Shown here one piece after another: positions 32,406 through 43,800 of a stretch of 64,000 nt of DNA. Below the pieces are notes generated by a model. It searched no databases. It had not been told where the DNA came from and saw only the letters and a list, made by a program, of their open reading frames with translations. The DNA comes from Harmothoe impar. Taxonomy: Eukaryota; Annelida; Polychaeta; Phyllodocida; Polynoidae. Made by a program: the position numbers and the translations under genes. The DNA lies in contig OX381714.1 of assembly GCA_947462335.1 (NCBI GenBank), positions 52,869,800-52,933,799 of the forward strand. Direction: 5' to 3'. Numbering within the stretch: the stretch's first letter is position 1; the number at the start of each line of letters is the position of its first letter.

Positions 32406-32589
32406 TGTCAGTTGCATGAGAAGACATTTATGTTCCAAAAAGCAGATTCCTGAAGGGAATATTTTAAGTGAACTATTCAATCTTTGTTGTTTGGGCATTG
32501 TAATATAACATTTTCTTGAATACTACAATGGAAAGAGGATGGAGTTGGTAAAATGTTTTGTTAAAAAAGGTAGCTCAGTAAAAGTGTGC

Positions 32590-32665
32590 CTGTGTTGGAA
32601 CCAGAACCCACCATGTTCAGATTACAAGCTGGCGGTGTTACGCACTGAGCTTGTCAGCCAGTCAA
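32590..32665 (-). repeat. tRNA-like SINE head
   Basis: Minus strand: AGCTCAGTGCGTAACACCG followed by GGTGGGTTCTGGTTCC. A truncated relative occurs at about 32870-32915 (AATGTAGCTCAGTAAAAGTGTGCCTCTGTTGGGACC), and a lone B box (GGTTCGAACCC) at about 32730. Confidence 0.55.
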
Positions 32666-33119
32666 TAATCTGTATAACTTATTATGCCTATGAATGAGAT
32701 CAGTGTTGAATGTGGATGTACGGGTGTGGGTTCGAACCCAACAATATCTCAGGGAATGGAATTTCGAAAATCATGTAAATTTCCCATTTAGAGATGGATA
32801 TGTAACATTTTCTTGCTCGACTATGGAGGGTGGAAGTGAGTAAAACGTTTTGTTTAAAAAATGTAGCTCAGTAAAAGTGTGCCTCTGTTGGGACCGGAAC
32901 CCACAATGTTCAGATTTATTATACAGAAAATAGAATGGTGCAAGTCCCAAAATCTGTCTAGAATATGGTACATAACAAACAGGTCGGCGGAGGTTTTCTA
33001 TCACATAACCTTGATGATTTATGCTGGAGTCTCTCAGTCTCACTTCCCACTAATATGTTCCATTAGATTTGCGCTTCGTAAAATGTGCTGCCTCAGATAT
33101 TTTTCAAACTTGAGCTAGT

Positions 33120-35380
33120 AAGACCTGGAGGAACATGCCCTACCTATTGCCTTTAGCCCCTTCTCTGTTTACAAAACCTCAGACACATATTTCCTACTCA
33201 AGTCTACTGCTGCATAACCTGCTAACGACATATTTTATCATTTTATTCACTCCCGTTGCCTCTCTCTCAGTCTAGAACCTCCTACTTCCATGTCCTAGCC
33301 TCCTACTGCCTCTCTCTCCATGTAGGTTGGAACCACGCTGTATTATTATGAGTGAGTCCACAATTCTAAGATACCCATAATGGTAGGGGGCATTCGCAAT
33401 GGATTTAGTGGGTATCCATTTATGTATCCCATCGAGTACTTCAGAGCTGACAAAAGAATACCGCTAGGTGGCCAAAGACTTTATCACCATTTGCAGTGCA
33501 ATGCAAAAATAACCTAATGATATGAGTACACATGTACCATTAGTTGACACCATTGGATTTTTTATGCATCTCTACTGATCTGATTTCTAGGTCAGATTAT
33601 GCATGAAATTTGCATTGCTAGGCAGATCTCTCTAACAGAAAATAGCTCTATACAGTGCAATCTGATAGATATTGCATAAATCTCTTAATAATTTATAGTG
33701 TGAACTACTATCATATTTTCTATGGTTGCTCTGCAAAAATCACCAAAATATGTTTGCCGCAAGGTGACTGTTTTGCAAAATGAAATGTTCCTTTCTGTGA
33801 ATGTATCAAAAATAGTTTTAGATAGCCACACCAAGTTAGGCATTTTAGTATCTAATCATATATATAGACCATTCAAAGCCAGATATCTGGATATTGTCCA
33901 ATATGGCAGAGGTTGCTAGGGAAAGAAATACATATATTTGTTGCTAGGTAGCTAGTACTGCTATATGAATGTGTCATCAACTAAAATTATCCTGGAATAG
34001 GGCAGCATGTTGCAGTTGACTTACATGACTGAGATATCTTTACATTGTCTTCTGTATTTACCTATCTGCCATGGCTGCTATGGAAAAATAGCAATAAGAG
34101 CCTGTTGTTAAGGGGGGTAGGTATCGTTAGAATTTGGATAGCTCAATTTCCTGTAGAGCTATAGCCCTATTAACTAGTTTCTATGGTAACTTTTTGTACT
34201 TGCCTAGAAACGGCCTAAAAAGTGAATTACAAATTGGAGCGGTCGTCCCATCTTTTTCAGCACCCTTCAAAGCATAGATTCCAGTTGAGAAACTAAAATG
34301 ATTTTGAAATTCCTACGGGACTTGGTTTTCCTATGATTGGCCCTCCACTAGATATTTGATGATATTTTACCATTTTGGGGAATTCAGCTCTAGTCCCCTC
34401 CACTGGCTGTCAAAAATAATAATGGTAATATTTAGTATGCAATTGCACGGCGGTGACACAAAGTAAGTACCGACAGCCACGCCATACATTAAAAATAGTA
34501 TGCAATTTGAGCTGTTTTTCTGATGATTTGCCAACTACATTGAAATGAGGTGAAAGCAATAAATGAGGAAACATTTGCAATAGTGTGATATTGGTCAAGG
34601 AACACAGTTAGCCTTAACTAAAATTGGTTCTGACATCACTCAACAGAAAATTATCCCTTTCCTTGCATTTAGTAACAACATATACATTCTGGTTCAAAGT
34701 GGCTGATGGTATGGTGTGGCTGACTCAAAGTACCGCTCGTTGACTCATGGTACTAATACAACAGGGTTCCTAGAATGATGGACAGGTTGAAACAGAGGTC
34801 CATGTGGTTGACTCATGGGCACTTAATCCTATCGGATGCAATCAAAGCAGTAAATATGTACATGAGCGATTCAATAGTAGACAGGTGGAGGACTGAATTG
34901 GCCCTTCTCACATTATGTCCGAATGTTTTGCATGATGACAGCACCCACTAATCGCTATGACTACACCATGAATCAATACAGGCCGACCTGATGCTCTGTC
35001 TCGATAGCAGAATGTACCTGGGCTTTCTTGGAATAGCCATTCAATGGCAGCATGGAACCATAGTGTACCTCTTTTTTTTGGGACGCATATGAATGCAGCC
35101 TGGTTAGTAACTTGCCAGGGCTCCATTCATGCATCATGCTGACCCTTTGGGTGTTTGCCTGTTATTTTCTTTTTATTTATATAGAAACTGCGGAGGGTAA
35201 AATCCTTTAATTGTTGTATCTACTGAATTATTTAATGCCAATGCCATTAGTGCTACTCTGGTCTCTGACAGGTTATATAATAGAGATAGATAAATAGATG
35301 GATGGATCTGATTCAGCAATCAGAGAGACAGGAAACATGTGACATCAATAGTTTTTGCTACAGACTTTCAGCAAGTGGCA
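33120..35380. other. Presumed intron, no gene seen
   Basis: AT-rich with only short frames lacking motifs. It contains the inverted third copy of the 165-bp unit at 34360-34446. The 35280-35310 stretch has a short ATAGATAG/GATGGATG microsatellite. Confidence 0.55.
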
Positions 35381-35382
35381 TT

Positions 35383-36385
35383 TCACAAATGGAGCGCTGT
35401 GAGGCCCCTATCCCTCAAAAGGCCCCTATCCCTCAAAATTAGTCTGTTTGAGATATAGGGACCAGGTGAAGTCTCTATGTGCTAAACGGCCCCTATCTCT
35501 CAAAACAGTTTGAGACATAGGGCCTATGTGAAGTCACAAATGTTTTTAGCATGCCCCTATCCCTCAAAATCCACTATCCCTTAAAATTGTCCCCCTTGGT
35601 TAAATATGTGCAATAGATAGATCAATTATAGAATTTTGGATAATATTCCCGGACCACCCCACCCTTAGTAAAATCCCCTCCCGCCTCAGGAGGGGTAAAG
35701 ACTCTTATCGCTTCTGAAATATAAGAGGGAGTGATCATAATAATATATTAGTTACAGGGTGTTTGGTGGGTTCAGGAGGGGTGTAAAAACTGTCGACCCC
35801 TCCTTAGGGAGAGGTCATTTTTTATCAACAGGGGGGTTGGTTTGAGTGGGGGGAAACCAAAAAAAAATAGACCCCTTCATGGGGGGAACCAACAAAATTT
35901 GGACCCCTCTTGAGGAGGGGGGGGGGTGGACCAACAAAATTGCACCCCTTTTTAGAGAGAGGAAGCCTACACCTATAGCACAAAGGGGTCAGTCACACTC
36001 AATTTCAACCTGTCTGAGGGGGGGACTAAGAGATTTGGACTTTTACCTTTTTGGCCAAACCTTGAATGATTGTGTTCTTTTGAGGCATGCTTTCTTACTG
36101 CAGTCGTAAGAAATAGTCCTCAAAATTGATTACAAGTGCAAGATAGGGGTTTTGATACTTAGGGATCTTTTATAAGATAGGGTCCTGACATGTCTCCAAT
36201 GCATCCTATCAAATTTTTGTGAGTTAGGGGTTATCTGATTGTGGTACCTATGTCTCAAATTTTTCTGGGATAGGGGCTTTTTGACATTCAGGGACCCCTT
36301 TCCACTAAGGCTCCTATCCCACAAATATTTGAGGGATAGGGGCTTTTTGAGACTTAGGGGCCTCACAAGCGCCACTGAAATTTTG
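35383..36385. mobile_element. About 1-kb inverted-repeat element with CCCCTATCCCTCAAA repeats
   Basis: TTTCACAAATGGAGCGCTGTGAGGCCCCTA on the left reappears inverted on the right (TAGGGGCCTCACAAGCGCCA...TTGTGAAA). Both flanks carry several copies of CCCCTATCCCTCAAA or its complement. About 35725-35850 inside is a G/C-run MITE of the GGGAGTGATCA family (GGGAGTGATCATAATAATAT). Confidence 0.72.
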
Positions 36386-37116
36386 TGAAAGAAATTGCCG
36401 TAAAAAATCTTGAATATTTGAGGTGACACATATACCTATTAGACTGAGCTGTTTGGGATGGGTTGTAATAGTCTTAGTGGCTTTGGGGGGCTTTCGAAAA
36501 ATTAGGGGGGAACACTGATTTTGGAGTATTTTTCCACTCAGAGGGTCCGACAATTATATTATATTTTTTCCCTGAAAGCCTAGAGTGTTTCCTTTTTTAA
36601 TTTAATTTAATTTGATTTGTTAAACTGGTACAGACAGCCTCTGGGTAAAGAAACACTGGTTTCCGTCGTTCCCAGTGGTTAATATTGCAACATCAGATGT
36701 GTGATACATGCTACAAGTGGCCTTCGAGGATCTAACTTTACAGGATTTCTTGGAATAACAACTAATACTATATAGATAAGATAACTCTAGGCTATAGAAT
36801 GATATGAGATGAGATGGAATGGTTCAGAACATATAGAGAAGACATGTACATGCGTAAGAATATAGATATCTATATCTGGAATATAAAATTGTCTACTCTA
36901 CAGTACAAATACATGGCTTTTTATGACTTAGCCTAACCTTTGTCTGCAGCTTATCTACTATCTATCTTAAGTTTATACAGTTTGCTATTTTTAAAGTATA
37001 TATCTATAGTCTATCCTAAGTTCACACAGTGTGCCTACCTTTAAAGTATAGATACATGGTGGCTCATAACTATGATAAACAATGATATAGAACAGCATGT
37101 GTATGAAACAACAAAA

Positions 37117-40078
37117 GGATCAAGTGTTTGGTAGGCTGAGCTGCTCCTTAGTAAGCACCAAGTGAGCACTCCAGTCCTGTAGGATGAGAGGTAATTGACC
37201 ATTTAGGTAACCTTTTTGTCTGGCTTTAAAACAGTTCTTTTCTTCTGTATTCCTAAGGTGAGGGGGGAGTGCATTCCATGTGTCTATAGATTTGTAGGAA
37301 GGATTTTTTGGAATGTCTTGTCAGCCTTGGATTTAGCTGCTTTATCAGTGGGCCATCAGCAGCTCTAGTGTTCCTGTTTAGGATTAGGTCAATTCCATCT
37401 TGTTTGACTAATATATAACATAAATTGCTTTGCAAGTATTTTAGCCGTACATCAATCTTGGTAATTCTAACTCTTCAGTGAATTGATATTTTCCCTTTAC
37501 TGTTGGTATATATGCAGGGATTTTTTGGAAAAATCCCTGCAGCTATACCAACAGTAAAGGGAAAATATCAATTTAAGATTGATCCAACCTCTAACCTAAA
37601 ACTATATTAATAGTTTTGACCAGAAAATCAATTCTCCTACCCAGTAGGTTGCACCTAGACAGCGCTAGCTCTCTCCCTCTGAACTGACAAGTCTAACAGC
37701 CAGACAGGTTAAAATTGGGTCAGTGCAGTGAAAGACACATTTTATTTCTCTAATAAATAAAAAGTCAGATTTACCCTGTGGATCTCAAAAATTCACTCTA
37801 GGCTAACAATAATGTCTACCTGATGAATCTTTGAATAAGATGAAACATCCTGATGTCAACCACTCACATATTCTATGCTGAAGTATATTGGCCTGAATTA
37901 TTATTTATTCAAAAAAGAACAAAATATCTTTTCTCTAATTTTTAGAAATAGATGTCTCTATCTTGAGATAGTCCAAATCCCCCAAAATCCATAATTATGT
38001 GTATTATAAACCATTCATAAATTGAGTATGTATGGTAATTTATTTTGACACATTGAGGCACTTTGATGGAGTATAGACAGACAATGTTCAACCCCTTGAA
38101 ACCCACCATTATTTAGTTTAGACATGGCTATGATTTCCCACATGTACATTTCAGCTGACCCAAGTAAGGCCCTTAGTAGCATGAACAACCACTCATGTCA
38201 TATCTTAATCTGGTGCAGAAATCTATAGACTAGAATCAACTTGTGGGAGGATCAATGATTTCAGTACTGTGATAGAGGCATTCTGGGTGAACAGTGGTCG
38301 TAATTGTCTCAGGATCTAGATTTTAGAGTTCATTGCTTTATTGCTCTCCACTAGTTGCTCTTGGAAAGTGAGTGTCTTGTGGAGAATTATGCGAAGATAT
38401 TTATATGATTGAACATTATCTAGGGTGGTACGTTCTAACATTATTTCAGGAAAGTGATAGTTGGTCCTTTCAGAAAAGTAAAGTGTCTTGGTTTTGCCTA
38501 CATTTATGGTGAGGCATTAGAAGTCATACCATGTTTTTATCAGTGACATATCAGATTCCAGTGTTTGGCCAACAAAGCCTGGGTCCTGGTGACTAAATGT
38601 TATGACTGTATCATCAGCATACAGTGTGACTTTAGATTGGGTTCGAAGATAGCGTATGTCATTTACAAACAAGATGAAGAGCAGTGGACCCAGTATAGAT
38701 CCCTGTGGTACACCAAACCTAGTGTCCTGCCAATCAGAGAATTTATCATTGACGAAGGTTCTTAGTTGTCTGTTTCCTAAATAATTCTCAAACCAGTGTA
38801 TTACAGAGTCGTGGAGGCCAACGTTTGCAAACTTACGTCCTAATTTACGGTGGTTGATGGTATCAAAGGCTTTTTTGAAGTCTATAACTATAGCACCGAG
38901 TGTGTGGCTAGCAATTTGGTTGTGTACTAGCCGTTCTATTTTCCCTGGTGTGGGTAGGAGTGAGATAGGCCTCAAGTTACCGATTGATTTAGGTTTTACT
39001 GATTTAGGGATAGGCACTACTAGAGATTTTTTTCCAGGCAGTGGGGAAGACCCAAGTAGCCAATTGCAATGAGAGGTTCAAAAGATGTACATTTAAAAGA
39101 AAACATCACCCTAATTTGACGTCATAGGCTACAGAAGATAAGCCTGCTGTGCTGCCTTCTAATACATCATCCTTCACTAAATGAGGCAGAATATTATAGT
39201 ACCAAGACCATAGATTGAAGCCATCATAAAAGAAGGGTGGTGTTTTCTTTTAAGGCCAGCAACCCATCCTTAAGCACCCGGGAGGAGAGAGCAGCAAGCC
39301 TTGATGATTTGTATATGTTAATTTTGTGAATTTCCTTATCTAGTCTGTCTTGCCTAATGTTAGAGAATCGTATTTACTCCCCCGGGTGAATGGAAGAATC
39401 AGGGGGGGGGGGGGGGGGAGGGTATGTAGTTTGGATCAACTATGATTTTCTGAGCCAGGTTGGCTCCCACATTGCCGAAAAAGAAATTTATTTTGTTGGG
39501 AAGTTCATTATCAAGTATGGTGACACCATTGTCATTTTGCAACCTCAATTTTACATTCTTGTCTTCTTGAGTGCTAGACTGTCAATTAATTTCCAGAATT
39601 TGGTAGGATCATTCTTACTCTCCTCAATTTTGTTCAAGTAATATTTTCCCTTAGCCTTTAGATTCTCTCTGTTTGAGATATTTCTAAGCGAATTACCTGC
39701 GGCTTTGTCCCTAGGTTTCTTTGTTTTCTTGGCCAGTTTGAGGGCTTCATCGCTTTCATGGAAGACTTCTAGAAGTTCACGGTTAATCAAAGGATATTTT
39801 TCTTTAGTGAATTTGAATGTACACTCTGGACAGTGACCATAACCAATAGTTTCTAATTTATCATACATTATATTGCATGCCTTTGAAGCATCTAGGGTCC
39901 TATAAAACTCATCCCATTTTTCTCGGATGCACTCTCTCTGGTATGCAACTTTTGAATTGTTCTTATATACTCTACCAGTGAATTCTACATTAACCTTTTC
40001 AGGTTTGGGTTTTTTGCTATCTACATAGATTGGAACATGATCAGAGATATTTATGTCAAGAACCCCAGAAGCCATGAT
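37117..40078 (-). pseudogene. LINE-C: decayed minus-strand CR1/L2-like LINE
   Basis: Three ORF2 parts lie in order on the minus strand. 40075-39551: end of the endonuclease (INISDHVPIYVDSKK) and the linker to RT (NDPTKFWKLIDSL). 39017-38517: RT with NLRPISLLPTPGKIERLVH, VIDFKKAFDTINH, FGVPQGSILGPLLFILFVND and an intact VTLYADDTVI, but with the fingers region between SH and LGAIVID deleted. 37435-37117: C-terminal end (NRNTRAADGPL...), with a frameshift before SIDTWNALPPHLRN. Further codons lie at about 38280-38470 (LERTTLDNVQSYKYL). Stops and shifts separate the parts, so it is dead. The 5' end, including most of the endonuclease and any ORF1, is missing. Confidence 0.85.
37451..37583. repeat. 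Near-perfect hairpin inside LINE-C
   Basis: TTGATATTTTCCCTTTACTG / TTGGTATA on the left pairs with TATACCAA / CAGTAAAGGGAAAATATCAA on the right, with TGCAGGGATTTTT against AAAAATCCCTGCA at the tip, giving arms of about 43 bp with a tiny loop. ATCAATCTT (37451) and AAGATTGAT (37575) extend the symmetry outward. Confidence 0.9.
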
Positions 40079-40735
40079 GGTTTTTTAATTTGTGAAGATG
40101 AGAGGTTAGTAAAAATAGACAATTAAAGATAATATGGTGGGAAGGTTGACATGGCCGAGTATAAAGGAACCTATATTTATCCACCATGGCAATACACAAG
40201 TAACTACTAACTACTGGTGTGCATGCTTGGGTGACCTTGGTTAAGGTGGTGTGTCAGCACTGTAGGGATAGACTGTGTGTATACTGGGTCTAGCCCACAG
40301 ACCAGAGGATCACCCTCAGTGTGGGTTTGGGCAGAGGAAGCTATAGGCACAAGGCTTGCCCAGTCTAGCACATAGGGTGAGCTTCTTCACACAGGGCTCA
40401 CCCTACCTTGCTCTATCGGCATGCTCGCACTAGTCTCACCCTTCCTCACTCCAGTTTGCTGGGTTGGGGTTCTGACTCATATAATGGTATTTCATTTCTT
40501 ATTATTATTTGAATATGACCATCTTTATATCATTGTACATATCATCTTTATATTGTGTATGTGTTATCAAAAGAAAGAACCAAGGAAATTAGGCATCATC
40601 ATTTAATGCCATAGATTTCCACATGTCTATATCACCTGTGACTTTGATAATAAACACATTTTCAAAACCTAAAATAGATCATTAAGATGTTTATATAGCA
40701 CAGTAACGGTTCTACTAATCAGTCTGATTATTCAG
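40079..40735. other. Intron sequence before the channel exon
   Basis: No ORF with a motif. Ends with the acceptor AGTCTGATTATTCAG at 40735. Confidence 0.6.
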
Positions 40736-40756
40736 AATAAGGTTGAGACAACTAAG

Positions 40757-40863
40757 ATGTCCAAGGGCAGAGAGCGACTCGCCAAGCTGTATACGTTCCT
40801 AGATGGCACAACCTTCCATGGGATGAGGTACCTGTCTGATGAGACAGGGCTCTTCGTTCGCAA
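40757..40863 (+). CDS. Channel exon: cytoplasmic N-terminus with HG gating motif
   Basis: MSKGRERLAKLYTFLD is followed by GTTFHGMRYLSDE, the His-Gly motif that all DEG/ENaC subunits carry before TM1. The donor is CGCAA/GTAAGG in phase 2. The frame is open back to an acceptor at 40735. Confidence 0.88.
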
Positions 40864-43800
40864 GTAAGGCTGATTTTTACCGGCTCTAGCACTAGTCATT
40901 GATGGGTTTTTTAAAGTGACATGGTCAGATTTCCCCCCATATTTCAAATCGCATAGCTACTTAAATTCTTTCCACATTTTCATATTTTGAGGATAGGGCA
41001 CAATAAAATATCCTCTCTGGACAATAAGAACCCAAATAGCCCAGGTATAGTCTTTCACAGTGCATTTTCAATGGGGGATTTATGGTGTGCACTCCAAAAG
41101 TGGTAAACAGGGGCTTAATCTGATAATTAGTTGAAATCCAAGCTGAATTCTAGGGAATAAGATTAGATAAAGCACATAACACATTCTGGTTCATTTTTAA
41201 GAAAGTTTATCATCGGGCCATGTCACTTCAAATGCTAAACTACTGGAGGGAATTTCAGAAATTAATAAATATAAGATATTGTGTGGAAATTGAGTGGTGG
41301 TCTTGAGGAAGGTTATTACCAATCATCTCAAACATAAAGTGTAATTCCGGGGAAGCTAGTGTTAAACGTAGTGTTCCAGAAATAATCATTTGCATTCATA
41401 AATGTAATGGTATATGTATATTGTGTGTATATGAATATATACATATCCTTGTGCGCTGCAGGTTGCTGTGGCTGCTGGTAGTGGCTACTGGCTCTGTCGT
41501 GTTCCTGTGGCTGGTGGCAGACCGCATCAGTTACTACGCCACTTATCCTACAAATGTTAACATTGACATCATCCACCAAGACAGTATCTCCTTCCCTGCT
41601 GTCACTCTGTGCAACCAGAACCTAATCAGGTATATAGTGCATGATGTATAAATTCAGTACTGGTGAGTGTCCTACTAATAAATGATGGCAAATGGACATG
41701 ACACCTTGAGGAAGATATATCAGTGGATATATCAATGGAACTACCCTTTTTTATGTAGTTGTATTGTACACTTAGGACATACTATGAACATATCTCTAGC
41801 TATCAAGTGTTTAATTGGGCTAAAGGATGGAGGCACTCTGAGTTGTTTATTGTCTAAAATTACACAGTAAAAGAGTGCATGTACTTATTTGGTGCACATT
41901 ATTCCATTGACATGGCATTACTGTGACAGAGCTTCTTTGGCTCTGGCAGTGATGCTTATTGGGGGTGCAGCGTCTGTGGTGTTTATTGGGTGCTCAGCTT
42001 CTGTGGTGTTTGTTGGGGGTGCAGCTTCTGTGGTGCTTATTGGGATGCAGCTTATGTGGTGCTTGTTGGGGTGCAGTTTCTGTGGTGCTTATTGGGTGTA
42101 TACAACCTCTGTGGCGCTTATTGGGGGTGCAGCTTTTGTGGTGCTTATTGGGGTGCAGCTTCTGTGGTGCTTATTGGGGGGGTACATAAATTTCTCTGGC
42201 CTTACACTCACTGACACTGAACATGGTAATTCTTTGACAGAGCCTCTGTGGCCGTGGAGAGCGGGTTATATGAGAGTCTGGACAGAGACTTTAAGCGATT
42301 AAAGGCAATGATAGGGGCTCAACCTGCGAGTAGAGGTAAGACTACACATGCTTACCCATTTTATTATCATAGAGTATTGTGCTTATCAATTTCAAAATTA
42401 AATAAGAATTTGCTTTTCTGCCAGAGGAAAAGCAGTCTTATTATTACCCGTGGCAACCATAATCAACAAAATGAATGTGTCAGTTGAGTTTGAAACATTC
42501 TATAACAGACATTGATTCACAGCATTTGCATGTGGGCTGACATTACCCTGGAGGGCTGTGGCCACTGAGTATGACAATAGGTGTGACTAACCGTCCCACC
42601 TATATATAACACTATATAAGATACTGATGCACTTCATACAACACTTTTATAACAATATTATCCAACCTGAGTGATATATGATGTAACCAATGTTAATCTA
42701 AACATTAATGACTTAATAGTAAAGAAATAAATTGCAGTTACATGATCCCTAGTCCTACATTCAAACCTGGCGTTTTTGTTTTATGGTTATGGTTATGTTT
42801 TATGGGATAATCAACCTCTATCAACCTAGGCATATAATAATATAATACAGGAGTGTGCTGGTTGTATACACATACAGCACACCCTAAATTCCCATGATCC
42901 AATTACTACCGGTACTTAACTGAGCAAGCATTTAAATACAAAATATTAAATACACAGTATAAAATGTAAACTACCCATATCAAATATAAAACCCCTTCTG
43001 ACATTCACTAATTCGCCTTTTAACACTTTAATGAGAGTTTTGAAAAACAAAATTATTAATAGTTCATATACTTAAACTGAGGAGCACCAAGGCACATACA
43101 GACACCAGTGAACTAGCGTGTCGGCACAACATACATTTTTGGCTAGAATATGGTAACAGTGACAAAATGTCTTGTCTCCTTCTTTTCCTTAATAGAAATC
43201 GTTTCAAGATGCAAGTTCACATGACTTTTATGATATTTTTTTCTTTTACTTATTCTGCTAAAACTATTCTGGGTCATAGATGCTCAACATATTTATTGTT
43301 TCTTAATGTTAGCATGAGTAGGACTGATCTTGTCATCTCAATATTGAAATTGCATTTGTCTATAGTTGTTTCTGGCCATTTCTGCAATGCCACATTTATT
43401 CATAACAGGGGTAGACACTAACTTCCTCAGCCATGGGCCACCCGGACTCGTAGCTTTAGAAGTCTATGGGTCTATACAAAAATATGAGGGCCCAGAATAA
43501 AACTTTTACTTTTTTAAAGGAAAAGGTATCTCTGGTTAATTGATATCAGGGCCCAACCAGAATTTGCCTGTTACCAAGTGATTTTCACTTTCTAACGACA
43601 TACAACATGACTATATTGGTTTAGATAAATTCTCTTATGAGTATGAAATGTATTCATCCACTCATGTGGACCACCTGGGCCCGCAGGAAGGTAATTCTAG
43701 AGGAAAGTGTGGGCCCAAACTCAAAACTACGGGCCATTGGCTCCTGGGCCTGCATTAGTGTCTACCCCTGCATAACCTCAAAATGTTGCATTCTGGTATA

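Noticed and set aside
41889..42302. Plus-strand ORF of 137 codons rich in Val/Cys/Gly
   Set aside because: It covers a 25-bp minisatellite inside an intron; only its last about 20 codons overlap channel exon 42241-42335, in another frame.
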